This document shows positions 47,901 to 55,840 of a stretch of DNA of 64,000 nt, piece after piece. The stretch covers positions 62,001 through 126,000 of the forward strand of contig NZ_MUYM01000003.1 of NCBI RefSeq assembly GCF_002150765.1, read 5' to 3'. Numbering within the stretch: position 1 is the stretch's first letter; each line of letters begins with the position of its first letter. The notes beneath the pieces were generated by a model. That model did not search any database, was not told the origin of the DNA, and was given only the letters and a program-made list of their open reading frames with translations. The stretch comes from Lentzea kentuckyensis (GTDB lineage: Bacteria; Actinomycetota; Actinomycetes; Mycobacteriales; Pseudonocardiaceae). A program made the translations under genes and the position numbers.

Positions 47901-50900
47901 AGAGCGCGGGCAGCCAGATCAGCGTGAAGCTGGGCAAGGACACCGCGAAGTTCACGGGTGTCGCGGACAACAACCGCCAGCAGACCGGCGCCCTGAACAG
48001 CAGTGACGACCGGGCGGTGCGCCTGGGCGACGGCAGCCACGTCGCGTTGCCGGAGAAGTCCGTCAACAAGCACCGTGATCTGGCGGTCGAGCTGTGGTTC
48101 AAGACCACCTCGGCCGGCCCGCTGGTGGGCTATCAGGACAAGGCTGTCGGTGAGATGCCCGGCCGCGGCGTGCCGATGCTGTACGTGGGCTCGGACGGCA
48201 AGGTGCGTGGCCAGTTCTGGCACGGCGCGATCGACCCGATCACCTCGACCGGGACGGTGACCGACAACAACTGGCACCACGTCGTCCTGTCCGGCTCGGT
48301 CGCCAGCCAGACGTTGTTCCTGGACGGCAAGCAGGTCGGTACCCGCACGGGCCCGATCGACCACGCGCTGCTGCAGTTCGCGCAGGTGGGTTCGGCGAAC
48401 ACCACTGGCACGTACCCCGGGATCTCCTCTGGGCGCACGAACTTCTCCGGCTTCGTCGACGAGGTCGCGTTCTACGCCCGTCCGCTCGGGCTGAGCCAGG
48501 TCGCGACGCACTACGCCGCACAGGCCGCCGGTGACCAGATCACCGAGGTGTCGTTGCCGAGCCTGACCCGCACGGCGGCGCGGATCAGCTACGACGCGGT
48601 GCACGACCGGATGCGCGAGTACGTCGACAGCGACGGCGGCCGCTGGCAGCTCGGTGTGCCCACGGTCGGTGGCAACGAGGAGAACATCATCCGTTCGGTG
48701 CGGGTGGTGGATCCGGGCGGCCGTCCGCAGTACTACGACTTCGACGGACTGAAGGGCCGGATCCTGCGGCAGGTCACGCCGATCGGCGCGACCGTGCGTC
48801 CGGAGGACATGATCGGCCGTGACTGCACCACCAACGCGGACGGCATCGCCCAATGTGACGGTCTCGTGGTGGCGTTGGGTGTCCGGCTCTTCGGTTACGA
48901 CGAGTCCGGGTTCCAGCAGACCGTCCGGGACGAGATCGGCAACTCCGCCACCCTCGTCCACGACGACCGCGGCAACCTGATCCGCAAGGTCAGCTGCCGC
49001 GAGGAGAACAACTGCCAGACCACCTACTACACCTACCAGGCGCCGACCGCGGATCCCACGGACCCGCGCACGGACAAGCTCCTCGAGACGCGGGACGCCC
49101 GCTCGTCCGGTCCGGCCGACAACACCTACCTGACGGCGTCGCGCTACACCGATTTCGGTGACCTGGAACAGGAAACGAACCCGGACGGCGGGTCGACGTT
49201 CCACCGCTACACCGACGGCACCTCCAACGCCTACGGCAGCACCACGGCGAAGGAACCGGCCCGGCTGTTGAAGTCGACCTCGGATCCGCGTGGTGCGACG
49301 ACGGTGAACACCTACTACGCCAACGGTGATCTGGCGGAGACGAAGTCGCCGTCCGGTCTGCGCACGGTGTTCACCTACGACGTGCTGGGGCGCAAGAAGA
49401 CCGCGACGGAGTACTCCGACGCGGTGCCGCAGGGCGCGACCACGTCGTACAAGTACGACAAGCTCGGCCGCGTCACCGAGGTGACCTACCCGGCCACCAA
49501 GAACGCGGTCACCGGCCAGACCCACGTCGAGACCGCGAAGACCGAGTACGACGCGGACGGCAACACCACCGTCGCCGAGCTCGTGGACTCCGCGGATTCG
49601 GGCAACCCGCGCCGGTCGACGTTCGAGTTCGACGAGTTCGGCCGCATGGTCAAGACCGTCGGCCCGGAGGGCAACGAAGCCTCGTTCGGCTACGACGTGT
49701 TCGGCAACCGCACCTGGGCGATCGACGCCAACGGCGCCAAGACCAGCTACACCTACACCGCCCGCAACAAGATCGCGCAGGTCCGCCTGTCCGGCTACCA
49801 CGGCAAGGCGATCACCCCTGGTGCCACCGGGTTCGAGCCGCTGGACCCGGACGAACCGCTGCCGGACCTGGTGCTGGAGTCGAACCAGTACGACCACACC
49901 GGCAAGCTGGCCGTGCAGGTCGACGCGATGGGTCGACGTACCGAGTACTCCTACTACGCCGACGGCCTGGTCAAGGAGATCAGGGCCAAGGCGGACAGCA
50001 AGATCGGCACGCCGTCGATCCCGATCCAGCAGAACACCTACGACGCCGCGGGCAACCTGACCCGCCAGATCGGCATGGGCGGCAAGGTCGTCGCGCACGA
50101 GGTCGACGCGACGGGTCGCCTGAAGTCGACCATCCAGGAACCGGACACGCTGCGCCGTCGCATCGACTACACCTACGACCTGAGCGGCAACATCACGCAG
50201 GTCGTCAGGTCCGGAGCGCACTCCAACAGCGGTCAGTTCACCGCGTCGTTCAGCGAGATCGTCGACTTCGAGTACGACGCCTACGGACGCCAGACCAAGG
50301 AAACGTTGCGCGGCGGCGGCAACGGCCTGATCATCACGCGCAAGAAGTACGACCAGCGTGACCTCGTCACCTCCGTGATCGCCCCGCGGGGCAACGTTTC
50401 CGGCGCCGTCGAAGCCGACCACACCACGGAGTACAAGTACGACGAACGCGGCCGCACCACCTCCTCCATCTCTCCGCCGGTCACGACCGAGGAGTACGGC
50501 AAGGCGCCCTCGGTCACCAGGCCGACGGCGACCACGGGCTACAACGCCTTCGGTGACGCCACGGAGATCCGGAACCCGGCCGGTGGCGTCATGAAGATCG
50601 CCTACGACAAGGCCGGCCGCTCCGTGCGCACCGAGTCCCCGTCGTACCAGGCACCGGGCTCGTCCACGCCGACCGTGGGTGTCGTCTCCGTCGAGTACGA
50701 CGCGATGGGCCACGCGGTCAAGACGACCGACCCGGCCGGCGCGTCCATCTGGATGTACTACGACCAGCGCGGACGCATGGTCGAGAAGCGCGACCCCGAC
50801 CCGGACGCGCGCACCACCCCCGGTGGGTCGTGGCGGTACTCCTACACCCACAACGGCGACCTGCTGTCCACAGAGGACCCGACCGGCGGCACGACGCTGA

Positions 50901-53900
50901 GCACCTACGACCAGTTCGGTCGCCCGGTGACCCAGAGCGTGCTGGAGACCAAGCCCCAGCCGGCGGCGTTCGAGACCAAGCTGACCTACGACGCCAAGGG
51001 CAACCTGGAAACCGTCACGTCGCCGAAGAACGACGTCACCCGCTTCGGCTACGACACGCTGGGCCAGAAGACCAGCGTGACCGACCCGGCAGGCGTGGTG
51101 GCCCAACTGGGCTACGACTCGTTCGGCAACCAGGTCTACACCCGCGACGCCCAGGGCCGTGCCTCCTACCGCAAGCTGGACCAGGCGGGCAACAACGTCC
51201 AGGACGTCAACCTGGCCCCCAACGGTCAGATCCTGCGTTCCGCGAAGTACACCTACGACATCGCGGGCAACATGCTCACGGCGACCGACCCCCTGGGCAA
51301 GGTCACGAAGAGCACCTACGACGCCCTCGGCCAGCGCACCACGCTGGAAGAACCGGTGTCGGCCACCGAGTCCATCACCACGTCCTACGGCTACGACACT
51401 TCCGGGCGTCGCACCCGTGTGACGGACGGCCGCGGCAACGCGACCTTCTACACCTACAACGCACTGGGCAAGCCGGAGTCGGTCATCGAACCGTCGACGG
51501 CGACCCACCCGAACGCCGCCGACCGCACCTTCACGACGGCGTACGACGCCACCGGCAAGCCGACCGTCATGACGGCTCCTGGTGGTGTGACCCGGACTCG
51601 TGAGTACGACGGCCTCGGCCGTCTGCGCAAGGAGACCGGCGCGGGAGCGGCAGCGTCCACTTCGGAGCGTCAGGTCAGCTACGACCTGGTGGGCCGGCCG
51701 ACGTCGGTGTCGGCACCGGGTGGCAGCAACACCTACTCCTACAACACCCGCGGTCTGCTGACCTCGGCCACCGGCCCGTCCGGCGACGCCTCGTTCGGCT
51801 ACGACGAGGCCGGTCGCCTGACGACCCGCACCGACGCGGCGGGCACGTCGTCGTTCAGCTACGTCAACGGCCGGTTGAACTCCGCCCAGGACGGTGTGTC
51901 CGGCGCGCTCGTCGCGTTCGGCTACAACGCCGCGGGCATGGTCGAGACGATGAACTACGGCGCAGGCCGGGTTCGCACCTTCGGCTACGACGACCTGGGT
52001 CGCGAGACCTCGGACGTCACGAAGAACTCGACCGGAGCGGTCCTCGCCTCCGTCGGCTACGAGTACGACCTCGCGGACCGGCTGAAGAAGAAGACCACCG
52101 CCGGCACGGCCGGTGCGGGTGAGCAGACCTACGGCTACGACGACCTCGGCCGGATGACGTCGTGGACCTCCGGCGGGGTCACGACCGAGTACGGCTGGGA
52201 CAAGTCCGGCAACCGCATCCGCAACGGCGCCAAGACCTCGACCTTCGACGAACGCAACCGCGTTCTCTCGGACGGGGACTACACCTACAAGTACTCGGCG
52301 CGTGGCACCCGCGAATCCCGCACCTCTTCGGGCTTCGAGGAGAAGTTCGAGTTCGACGCCTTCGACCGCCTGGTCAAGGTCGGCTCCGCCACGTACACGT
52401 ACGACGGTCTCGACCGTGCGGTCAGCCGCGGTTCCAAGGTGTTCAAGTACTCGGGCCCCGACCAGGACCCGGTCTCGGACTCCGACACCGTGTTCGGCCG
52501 CGGCGTGGGCGGCGAGCTGCTGTCCCTGTCCTCGGGCGCCGACAAGCGCTTGTTGTTGTCCGACAAGCACGGCGACGTGGTCGGCGGCCTCGACGCGTCG
52601 GCCGCGACGTTGAAGGACTCGGCGGCGTACGACCCGTGGGGCAAGGTCACCGCTTCGTCTGGTGCGAAGCGCGCGGTCGGCTTCCAGGGCGACTGGACCG
52701 ACCCGGACAGCGGCCACGTCAACATGGGCGCCCGCTGGTACGAACCCTCGTCCGGTGCGTTCGTCTCGCGTGACTCCGTCGACCAGGGCGGCCCGGGCTC
52801 CGGCGGCTTCAACCGCTACGCCTACGGCGTCGGCTCGCCGGTCAACGGCTTCGACCCCAACGGCCACAACTGGTTCAGCGACGCCGTGTCCTGGGTGGGC
52901 GACAACATCTCCACCGTCGGCCACACCGCTCTGGACGTCGCCGGCCTGGTGCCGGGCCTCGGCGAGATCGCGGACGGTATCAACGCCGTCTGGTACCTCG
53001 CCGAGGGCAACTACACCGACGCGGCCCTCTCGGCGGCGGGCATGATCCCGTTCGGCGGCTGGGGCGCGACGGCGGCGAAGTGGGGCAACCGCGGCCTCGA
53101 CGCCGTGCGTCGTGGCGACAACGTCCCGACCCCGCGCACCCCGGACGCACCGCACCCGAGGCGCCCGGACGGCCCGAACGCGGGCAAGGGCCCGGACGGC
53201 ATGCCGATGAAGAAGGTCGACACGCCCAACGCGTCGAAGTCCTTGCCAGACCCGAGAAAGCTGGCGGCCGAGGCCGCCGCCAAACGGGCCGCGGCGGCAG
53301 CAGCGGCCTACCAGGCAGCGGTACGTCGCACGGTGGCGGCGAAGGCAGCTGTGGCTCGGGCCGTGAAGTCCAACCCGATCCCCACGCTCAAGGCGGCGCT
53401 GAAGCCGCGCATCGCCAACGCCAAGAACATCATCTCGGCGATGCCGAACGCACCGGCCCGCATCGTCCAGACCGCGGTCACGAACGTCCAGGACCTCAAC
53501 AAGGTCTACGAGACGATCAAGACCGCCATCCTGGGCGTGGGCAAGGAGGTCGTGAAGGAAGCGGCCCAGGCCCAGGTCGCGGAAACCCTCGCCACGATGG
53601 GCGTCCCTTACGCCGAGGACATCCTCGACCTGGCCGGCGGCGGTCGTAAGAAGAAACGGACCGGCGACAAGGGCAAGGAGGCCAAGCAGGAGGCGTCAGG
53701 TGGTGCGGGTTGCCGAACCTCCTACGACTCCAACAGCTTCTCCGGCGAGACCCTGGTGCTGCTGGCTTCCGGTAAGCGCAAGCCGATCGCATCCATGTCG
53801 ATCGGGGACGTCGTCATGGCGACCGACCCGACCACTGGCATCGCGGCGGCCAAGACGGTCACCGACGTCCGCTCGCACGTCGCTGACCGGAAGCTTTACG

Positions 53901-54688
53901 AGATCACGGTGTCCGCGGACTCCGGCAACGGCTCCCTCGTCGCCACCGACGAACACCCGTTCTGGGTCGACAGCGAGAACAAGTGGATCCACGCCGAGGA
54001 CCTGAAGCCGGGCTACACCTTCACCACGGCGGACGGCCGACCGGCGACGGTCACGGGCACGCGTTCGTTCTCGGACGCACGCCGCGTCTACAACCTGACC
54101 GTTGACGGCCTGCACACGTACTTCGTGGCTGCGGGTGCGGTAAGCCTGCTCACTCACAACAGCGACGCGGACCACTACCCGCTGCTCGGCCAGGGCTGCC
54201 CGATCAACCCGGTGCCCAAGGGGCCGGAGGGTGGCAAGGCCGCGCCTCGCGAGATGGGTGCGGGACCGGCTGACTGGGATGCCGATCGCGACCTGACTTC
54301 GCGGCTCTGGGAGGCCACGGGCTGGCTGAAGAGCTTCGGAATCAGTCATCCAGGCGGAGGAAAGCAGCGTTCGTACGTCGCTGGTGTCAGGCGCTCGGAC
54401 GGTGCGATCGCGCTGTCGACGTCAGGCAGCCTTCAAGGGTTCAACGGCAATGCCTCGTGCGGTGTCTCGCACTGTGCGGAGGGCAATGTCGTGCACCTGC
54501 TCGGAGGCGATGCGAGGAATGTCGTCATGACGGTCGCCTACCAGTTCAAGAGGAACGACGCGGGGCTGTACGTCCGGAACGTCAGCCCTGTGTGCCACCT
54601 GTGCCAGGAGCAGTACCCGCCGTCGAACTTCGGCCCGGGGGTCTACGGTGAGAGGGGCGGCAACTGGCAGCGGAAAGGCCTTGGGTGA
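44942..54688 (+). CDS. giant RHS/YD-repeat polymorphic toxin with Hint and C-terminal deaminase
   Basis: A 3248-aa protein. The start is ATG at 44942 behind GGGGGAAG. An N-terminal export/anchor segment (about residues 13-35) leads to a variable N-terminal half with beta domains. A LamG-like domain lies at about 975-1190 (SYWRLGE start, ELWFKTT, FVDEVAFYARPL). Dozens of YD repeats (GxxxxxxYDxxGR type) run from about 1330 to 2590. The RHS core end is NRYAYGVGSPVNGFDPNG near 2635. An Ala/Lys-rich helical linker follows, then a Hint domain (about 2930-3073, SFSGETLVLL to LLTHN) lacking Cys at position 1. The toxin tip is about 3074-3248 with C3178-A-E and P-V-C3218-x-x-C3221. The RHS shell encloses and Hint likely releases the tip, as in other actinobacterial RHS toxins. 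The immunity gene overlaps by 4 nt. Confidence 0.95.
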   Translation: MAGRRAGRFRAPKYLVPLLGLLLTVTLVIGVAGPGFTALMPWFDGGARELAEQLEKARGLASTQDAGTADGLPSEVDSREGNLGMPESEQSKHARPKFQKPGDGARNVASVAQGPTNRTGFDAKTSVPNERSRNETTYRNADGTLTTEFSESAVNYRKPDGSWAPIDPSLVPENGRWRNKADGVGLNLAGRADAPDLVTIKLDDAHEFGYGLGGARGTAGVQSGTTVTYAGVADHTDLKVESVPGGAKEVLVLHDRAAARVWNFPLRLKGLTAKVVEGSVVLSDGSGRERLSIPPGFMTDSASRTQDAAPAQSYGVRYEITDNGRNLRMSLDAAWLDDPARVYPVVVDPTVFEGKAEARQIRPGASPITNPSDLIVGNGHTALVRFPSVGSVLRNHVIFSASMQLVNYDSTTCAPQPIVVKSVAGDWTSGGNAGPSLGGPVGGGVFSHGFMSVGQTRSACPAAPELLYLDSAVPLVQGWANGGANNGFALQAGNQGSGSQWKKIVGIGTANPPKLYVTHSPYNAQYRIDQPIPAPPLTSQQDGKIKVWVRNNGANAWDPGNYDLAYKVFNADTQALVAINRAAGLPGTVPVGGEVTLDATIGKLPYGRYIFDFTMRHGTTTFTDEQVAPARVTLEVFNVPPVVTEQYPPAGQSVETLRPQLWAKGEDHENDNLNYKFQICEKDEAGNPVACFDSGYVAPVYWTVPENKLRWDRVYYWRAYVHDGTSESEALGFSALITSVPQPEITSRMGNAPYTGNGLGFDPIAGNYTTAAIDAAAATAGPELNVARTYNSLDPRAKLTFGSGWTTRYDMRVVPDDDGSGNVVLTYPDGQQVRFGKNPDNTFTPPPGRAATLIRGASDWQLVDKDRTVYGFGNDGSLMSIKDSAGRLVELEYTGGQLSKAVSRTSNRSLFFTWNAAKTHVEYVRTEQVDGAALEWKYVYDADQLREVCDPTGKCTRYNYEKGSHYRSTILDSRPDSYWRLGEATGESAGSQISVKLGKDTAKFTGVADNNRQQTGALNSSDDRAVRLGDGSHVALPEKSVNKHRDLAVELWFKTTSAGPLVGYQDKAVGEMPGRGVPMLYVGSDGKVRGQFWHGAIDPITSTGTVTDNNWHHVVLSGSVASQTLFLDGKQVGTRTGPIDHALLQFAQVGSANTTGTYPGISSGRTNFSGFVDEVAFYARPLGLSQVATHYAAQAAGDQITEVSLPSLTRTAARISYDAVHDRMREYVDSDGGRWQLGVPTVGGNEENIIRSVRVVDPGGRPQYYDFDGLKGRILRQVTPIGATVRPEDMIGRDCTTNADGIAQCDGLVVALGVRLFGYDESGFQQTVRDEIGNSATLVHDDRGNLIRKVSCREENNCQTTYYTYQAPTADPTDPRTDKLLETRDARSSGPADNTYLTASRYTDFGDLEQETNPDGGSTFHRYTDGTSNAYGSTTAKEPARLLKSTSDPRGATTVNTYYANGDLAETKSPSGLRTVFTYDVLGRKKTATEYSDAVPQGATTSYKYDKLGRVTEVTYPATKNAVTGQTHVETAKTEYDADGNTTVAELVDSADSGNPRRSTFEFDEFGRMVKTVGPEGNEASFGYDVFGNRTWAIDANGAKTSYTYTARNKIAQVRLSGYHGKAITPGATGFEPLDPDEPLPDLVLESNQYDHTGKLAVQVDAMGRRTEYSYYADGLVKEIRAKADSKIGTPSIPIQQNTYDAAGNLTRQIGMGGKVVAHEVDATGRLKSTIQEPDTLRRRIDYTYDLSGNITQVVRSGAHSNSGQFTASFSEIVDFEYDAYGRQTKETLRGGGNGLIITRKKYDQRDLVTSVIAPRGNVSGAVEADHTTEYKYDERGRTTSSISPPVTTEEYGKAPSVTRPTATTGYNAFGDATEIRNPAGGVMKIAYDKAGRSVRTESPSYQAPGSSTPTVGVVSVEYDAMGHAVKTTDPAGASIWMYYDQRGRMVEKRDPDPDARTTPGGSWRYSYTHNGDLLSTEDPTGGTTLSTYDQFGRPVTQSVLETKPQPAAFETKLTYDAKGNLETVTSPKNDVTRFGYDTLGQKTSVTDPAGVVAQLGYDSFGNQVYTRDAQGRASYRKLDQAGNNVQDVNLAPNGQILRSAKYTYDIAGNMLTATDPLGKVTKSTYDALGQRTTLEEPVSATESITTSYGYDTSGRRTRVTDGRGNATFYTYNALGKPESVIEPSTATHPNAADRTFTTAYDATGKPTVMTAPGGVTRTREYDGLGRLRKETGAGAAASTSERQVSYDLVGRPTSVSAPGGSNTYSYNTRGLLTSATGPSGDASFGYDEAGRLTTRTDAAGTSSFSYVNGRLNSAQDGVSGALVAFGYNAAGMVETMNYGAGRVRTFGYDDLGRETSDVTKNSTGAVLASVGYEYDLADRLKKKTTAGTAGAGEQTYGYDDLGRMTSWTSGGVTTEYGWDKSGNRIRNGAKTSTFDERNRVLSDGDYTYKYSARGTRESRTSSGFEEKFEFDAFDRLVKVGSATYTYDGLDRAVSRGSKVFKYSGPDQDPVSDSDTVFGRGVGGELLSLSSGADKRLLLSDKHGDVVGGLDASAATLKDSAAYDPWGKVTASSGAKRAVGFQGDWTDPDSGHVNMGARWYEPSSGAFVSRDSVDQGGPGSGGFNRYAYGVGSPVNGFDPNGHNWFSDAVSWVGDNISTVGHTALDVAGLVPGLGEIADGINAVWYLAEGNYTDAALSAAGMIPFGGWGATAAKWGNRGLDAVRRGDNVPTPRTPDAPHPRRPDGPNAGKGPDGMPMKKVDTPNASKSLPDPRKLAAEAAAKRAAAAAAAYQAAVRRTVAAKAAVARAVKSNPIPTLKAALKPRIANAKNIISAMPNAPARIVQTAVTNVQDLNKVYETIKTAILGVGKEVVKEAAQAQVAETLATMGVPYAEDILDLAGGGRKKKRTGDKGKEAKQEASGGAGCRTSYDSNSFSGETLVLLASGKRKPIASMSIGDVVMATDPTTGIAAAKTVTDVRSHVADRKLYEITVSADSGNGSLVATDEHPFWVDSENKWIHAEDLKPGYTFTTADGRPATVTGTRSFSDARRVYNLTVDGLHTYFVAAGAVSLLTHNSDADHYPLLGQGCPINPVPKGPEGGKAAPREMGAGPADWDADRDLTSRLWEATGWLKSFGISHPGGGKQRSYVAGVRRSDGAIALSTSGSLQGFNGNASCGVSHCAEGNVVHLLGGDARNVVMTVAYQFKRNDAGLYVRNVSPVCHLCQEQYPPSNFGPGVYGERGGNWQRKGLG
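54161..54685 (+). other. C-terminal toxin tip: cytidine-deaminase-fold domain
   Basis: Residues about 3074-3248 of the RHS protein. After the Hint LLTHN junction comes a linker, then S-H-C-A-E-G (zinc ligand C3178, general acid/base E3180) and S-P-V-C-H-L-C (zinc ligands C3218 and C3221) 40 residues later. This is the [HC]xE ... PxxC signature of the CDA deaminase superfamily. Family members at toxin tips deaminate cytosine in DNA or RNA, or free nucleotides. The exact subfamily (YwqJ, XOO_2897, SCP1.201/DddA or other) cannot be decided here. Confidence 0.8.
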
Positions 54689-55197
54689 GTTCTGACCTGG
54701 TTGAACTGGAGATCCTTCGCCACGACTGGGCTGCCATGACCTGTGGCTGTGGCAGCTCGGCGCAGCACCTCCAGGAAGATCTGCTTGACCTGGCCGGTGC
54801 AGGAAAGGCAACGAACCTTTCAGAGCACCTGCTGCCTGCGGGCGAGGTGCTGGTGGAGGTGTCGCTGCCGGCTCTGAGGGTGCTCCTGGCGATCATCGCG
54901 AGTGATCCGCCGGGGGCCGCTCGGCTCGAGTGCTACTGGCTGGTCACGGGTCTGGTCGGCAACAACGTCTCTCGAGGAGAGGGCGACCTGATGCCGGCCA
55001 TGCGCGCGGCGGCACGGGAAGCGCTGTGGGTGTTCTACGCGGAAGTCTTGTCGGGACGGAGCGCGGGCATGGCCGGCTACGCGTTCGAGATCCTCTACCT
55101 GCTCGAGGAGGACGAGGATCGCCTGGAGGACCTGCGCAACGTGGCTGATCGCCGGTTGCCCAATGACATTCACTCCGGCGGGTACAAGCACGAGTGA
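54685..55197 (+). CDS. probable immunity protein for the RHS deaminase toxin
   Basis: A 170-aa soluble, apparently all-helical acidic protein with no signal peptide. Its GTG start overlaps the RHS stop (GTGA), the tight coupling expected for toxin-immunity pairs. Features are RHDWAAMTCGCGSSAQHL near the N-terminus, a central helix with LPALRVLLAIIASDPPGAAR, and an acidic helix LLEEDEDRLEDLR near the end. I do not recognise a named immunity family. The role is inferred from position, size and downstream terminator. Confidence 0.75.
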   Translation: MSSDLVELEILRHDWAAMTCGCGSSAQHLQEDLLDLAGAGKATNLSEHLLPAGEVLVEVSLPALRVLLAIIASDPPGAARLECYWLVTGLVGNNVSRGEGDLMPAMRAAAREALWVFYAEVLSGRSAGMAGYAFEILYLLEEDEDRLEDLRNVADRRLPNDIHSGGYKHE

Positions 55198-55208
55198 CGA
55201 AGAATCGG

Positions 55209-55236
55209 CGGGGTCACCTTTCACCGGGTGGCCCCG
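55209..55236. terminator. terminator after the toxin-immunity pair
   Basis: CGGGGTCACC, 8-nt loop, GGTGGCCCCG: a 10-bp stem with one G:U pair, followed by TCTTC, 11 bp after the immunity stop. Confidence 0.7.
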
Positions 55237-55243
55237 TCTTCGC

Positions 55244-55426
55244 TCAGGCCGTGTGCTGTTCGGCGCGGTCGTTCGCCGGGAGGAACTGGCGCGATCTCGC
55301 TATGACCGGTGTGGCCCAGAACCGCACCCAATACCCGGCCGCGTGTGCCCGCGACACGATGCCGTGGAGTTTCTCCCGCTCGGACACCGGCATGACGCGC
55401 GTGCTCACTCGTAGCGTCAAGCGCAC
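55244..55426 (-). pseudogene. remnant of a phospholipase C-like/GDPD-type secreted protein gene
   Basis: A 60-codon minus-strand frame without its N-terminal domain reads V-S-E-R-E-K-L-H-G-I-V-S-R-A-H-A-A-G, then VRFWATP. That is the characteristic C-terminal segment of actinobacterial phosphatidylinositol-phospholipase C-like (TIM-barrel) proteins. The rest of the barrel is absent, and the tail after FWATP diverges and stops. It is interpreted as a decayed fragment, supported by motif memory only. Confidence 0.45.
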
Positions 55427-55440
55427 CGGTTGTTAGGGCC

Positions 55441-55623
55441 GGACGGGCGGTCAGCGCAGAGCTAATCGAACTGCCAGCGTCCAACCTGGCGTTCGCGGCC
55501 AATTTGCAGACGGCGGTGGGCTCGCTGCAGGACGTGGCGGCGATCATCAAGGCGGGCAATCCGGACAGAATGGCGAGGCTCTGCGGAGAACTCGGGACAG
55601 AGCTGAAGTACGACAAAGCGTAA
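55441..55623 (+). pseudogene. C-terminal remnant of a serine-type site-specific recombinase
   Basis: The plus-strand frame ending at TAA 55621-55623 reads ...VAAIIKAGNPDRMARLCGEL then GTELKYDKA. This matches the usual end of large serine recombinases (a D/N-P-x-x-x-A-x-L-Y-x-x-L-G-x-x-L-x-Y-D pattern). No catalytic N-terminal domain precedes it; the frame is closed by a stop at 55393-55395. It is a probable scar of an integrated element next to the toxin locus. Confidence 0.5.
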
Positions 55624-55840
55624 GAGGCCGTCTATGCGACGACCTCTCCGCGTGTTGTTAACGCTCGTGTCCGAGGAGCACGCTAAGCACACGCTTCGAC
55701 GTGAGGTGAGCCCGTCCCGCGTGTACTCGGGGCTGGGACTGGGACTGGGGCAGCGGGACGGCCGGAACCTCACATCTGCCTGCTCCTCCTTGCGGTCGAG
55801 AGCGACCGTGTCCGCATCAGTACCGGTCCCGGCACGCGGA
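55624..55840. other. intergenic region, nothing recognised
   Basis: A 217-bp spacer between the recombinase remnant and the 3' end of the phosphodiesterase gene. Short open frames exist on both strands but have no domain pattern or ribosome site. No clear terminator stem was seen. Confidence 0.5.

Noticed and set aside
44936-53155. Very long minus-strand open frame antisense to the RHS gene
   Set aside because: Low-complexity Arg/Val/Gly composition without motifs. The plus strand holds an unmistakable RHS protein.
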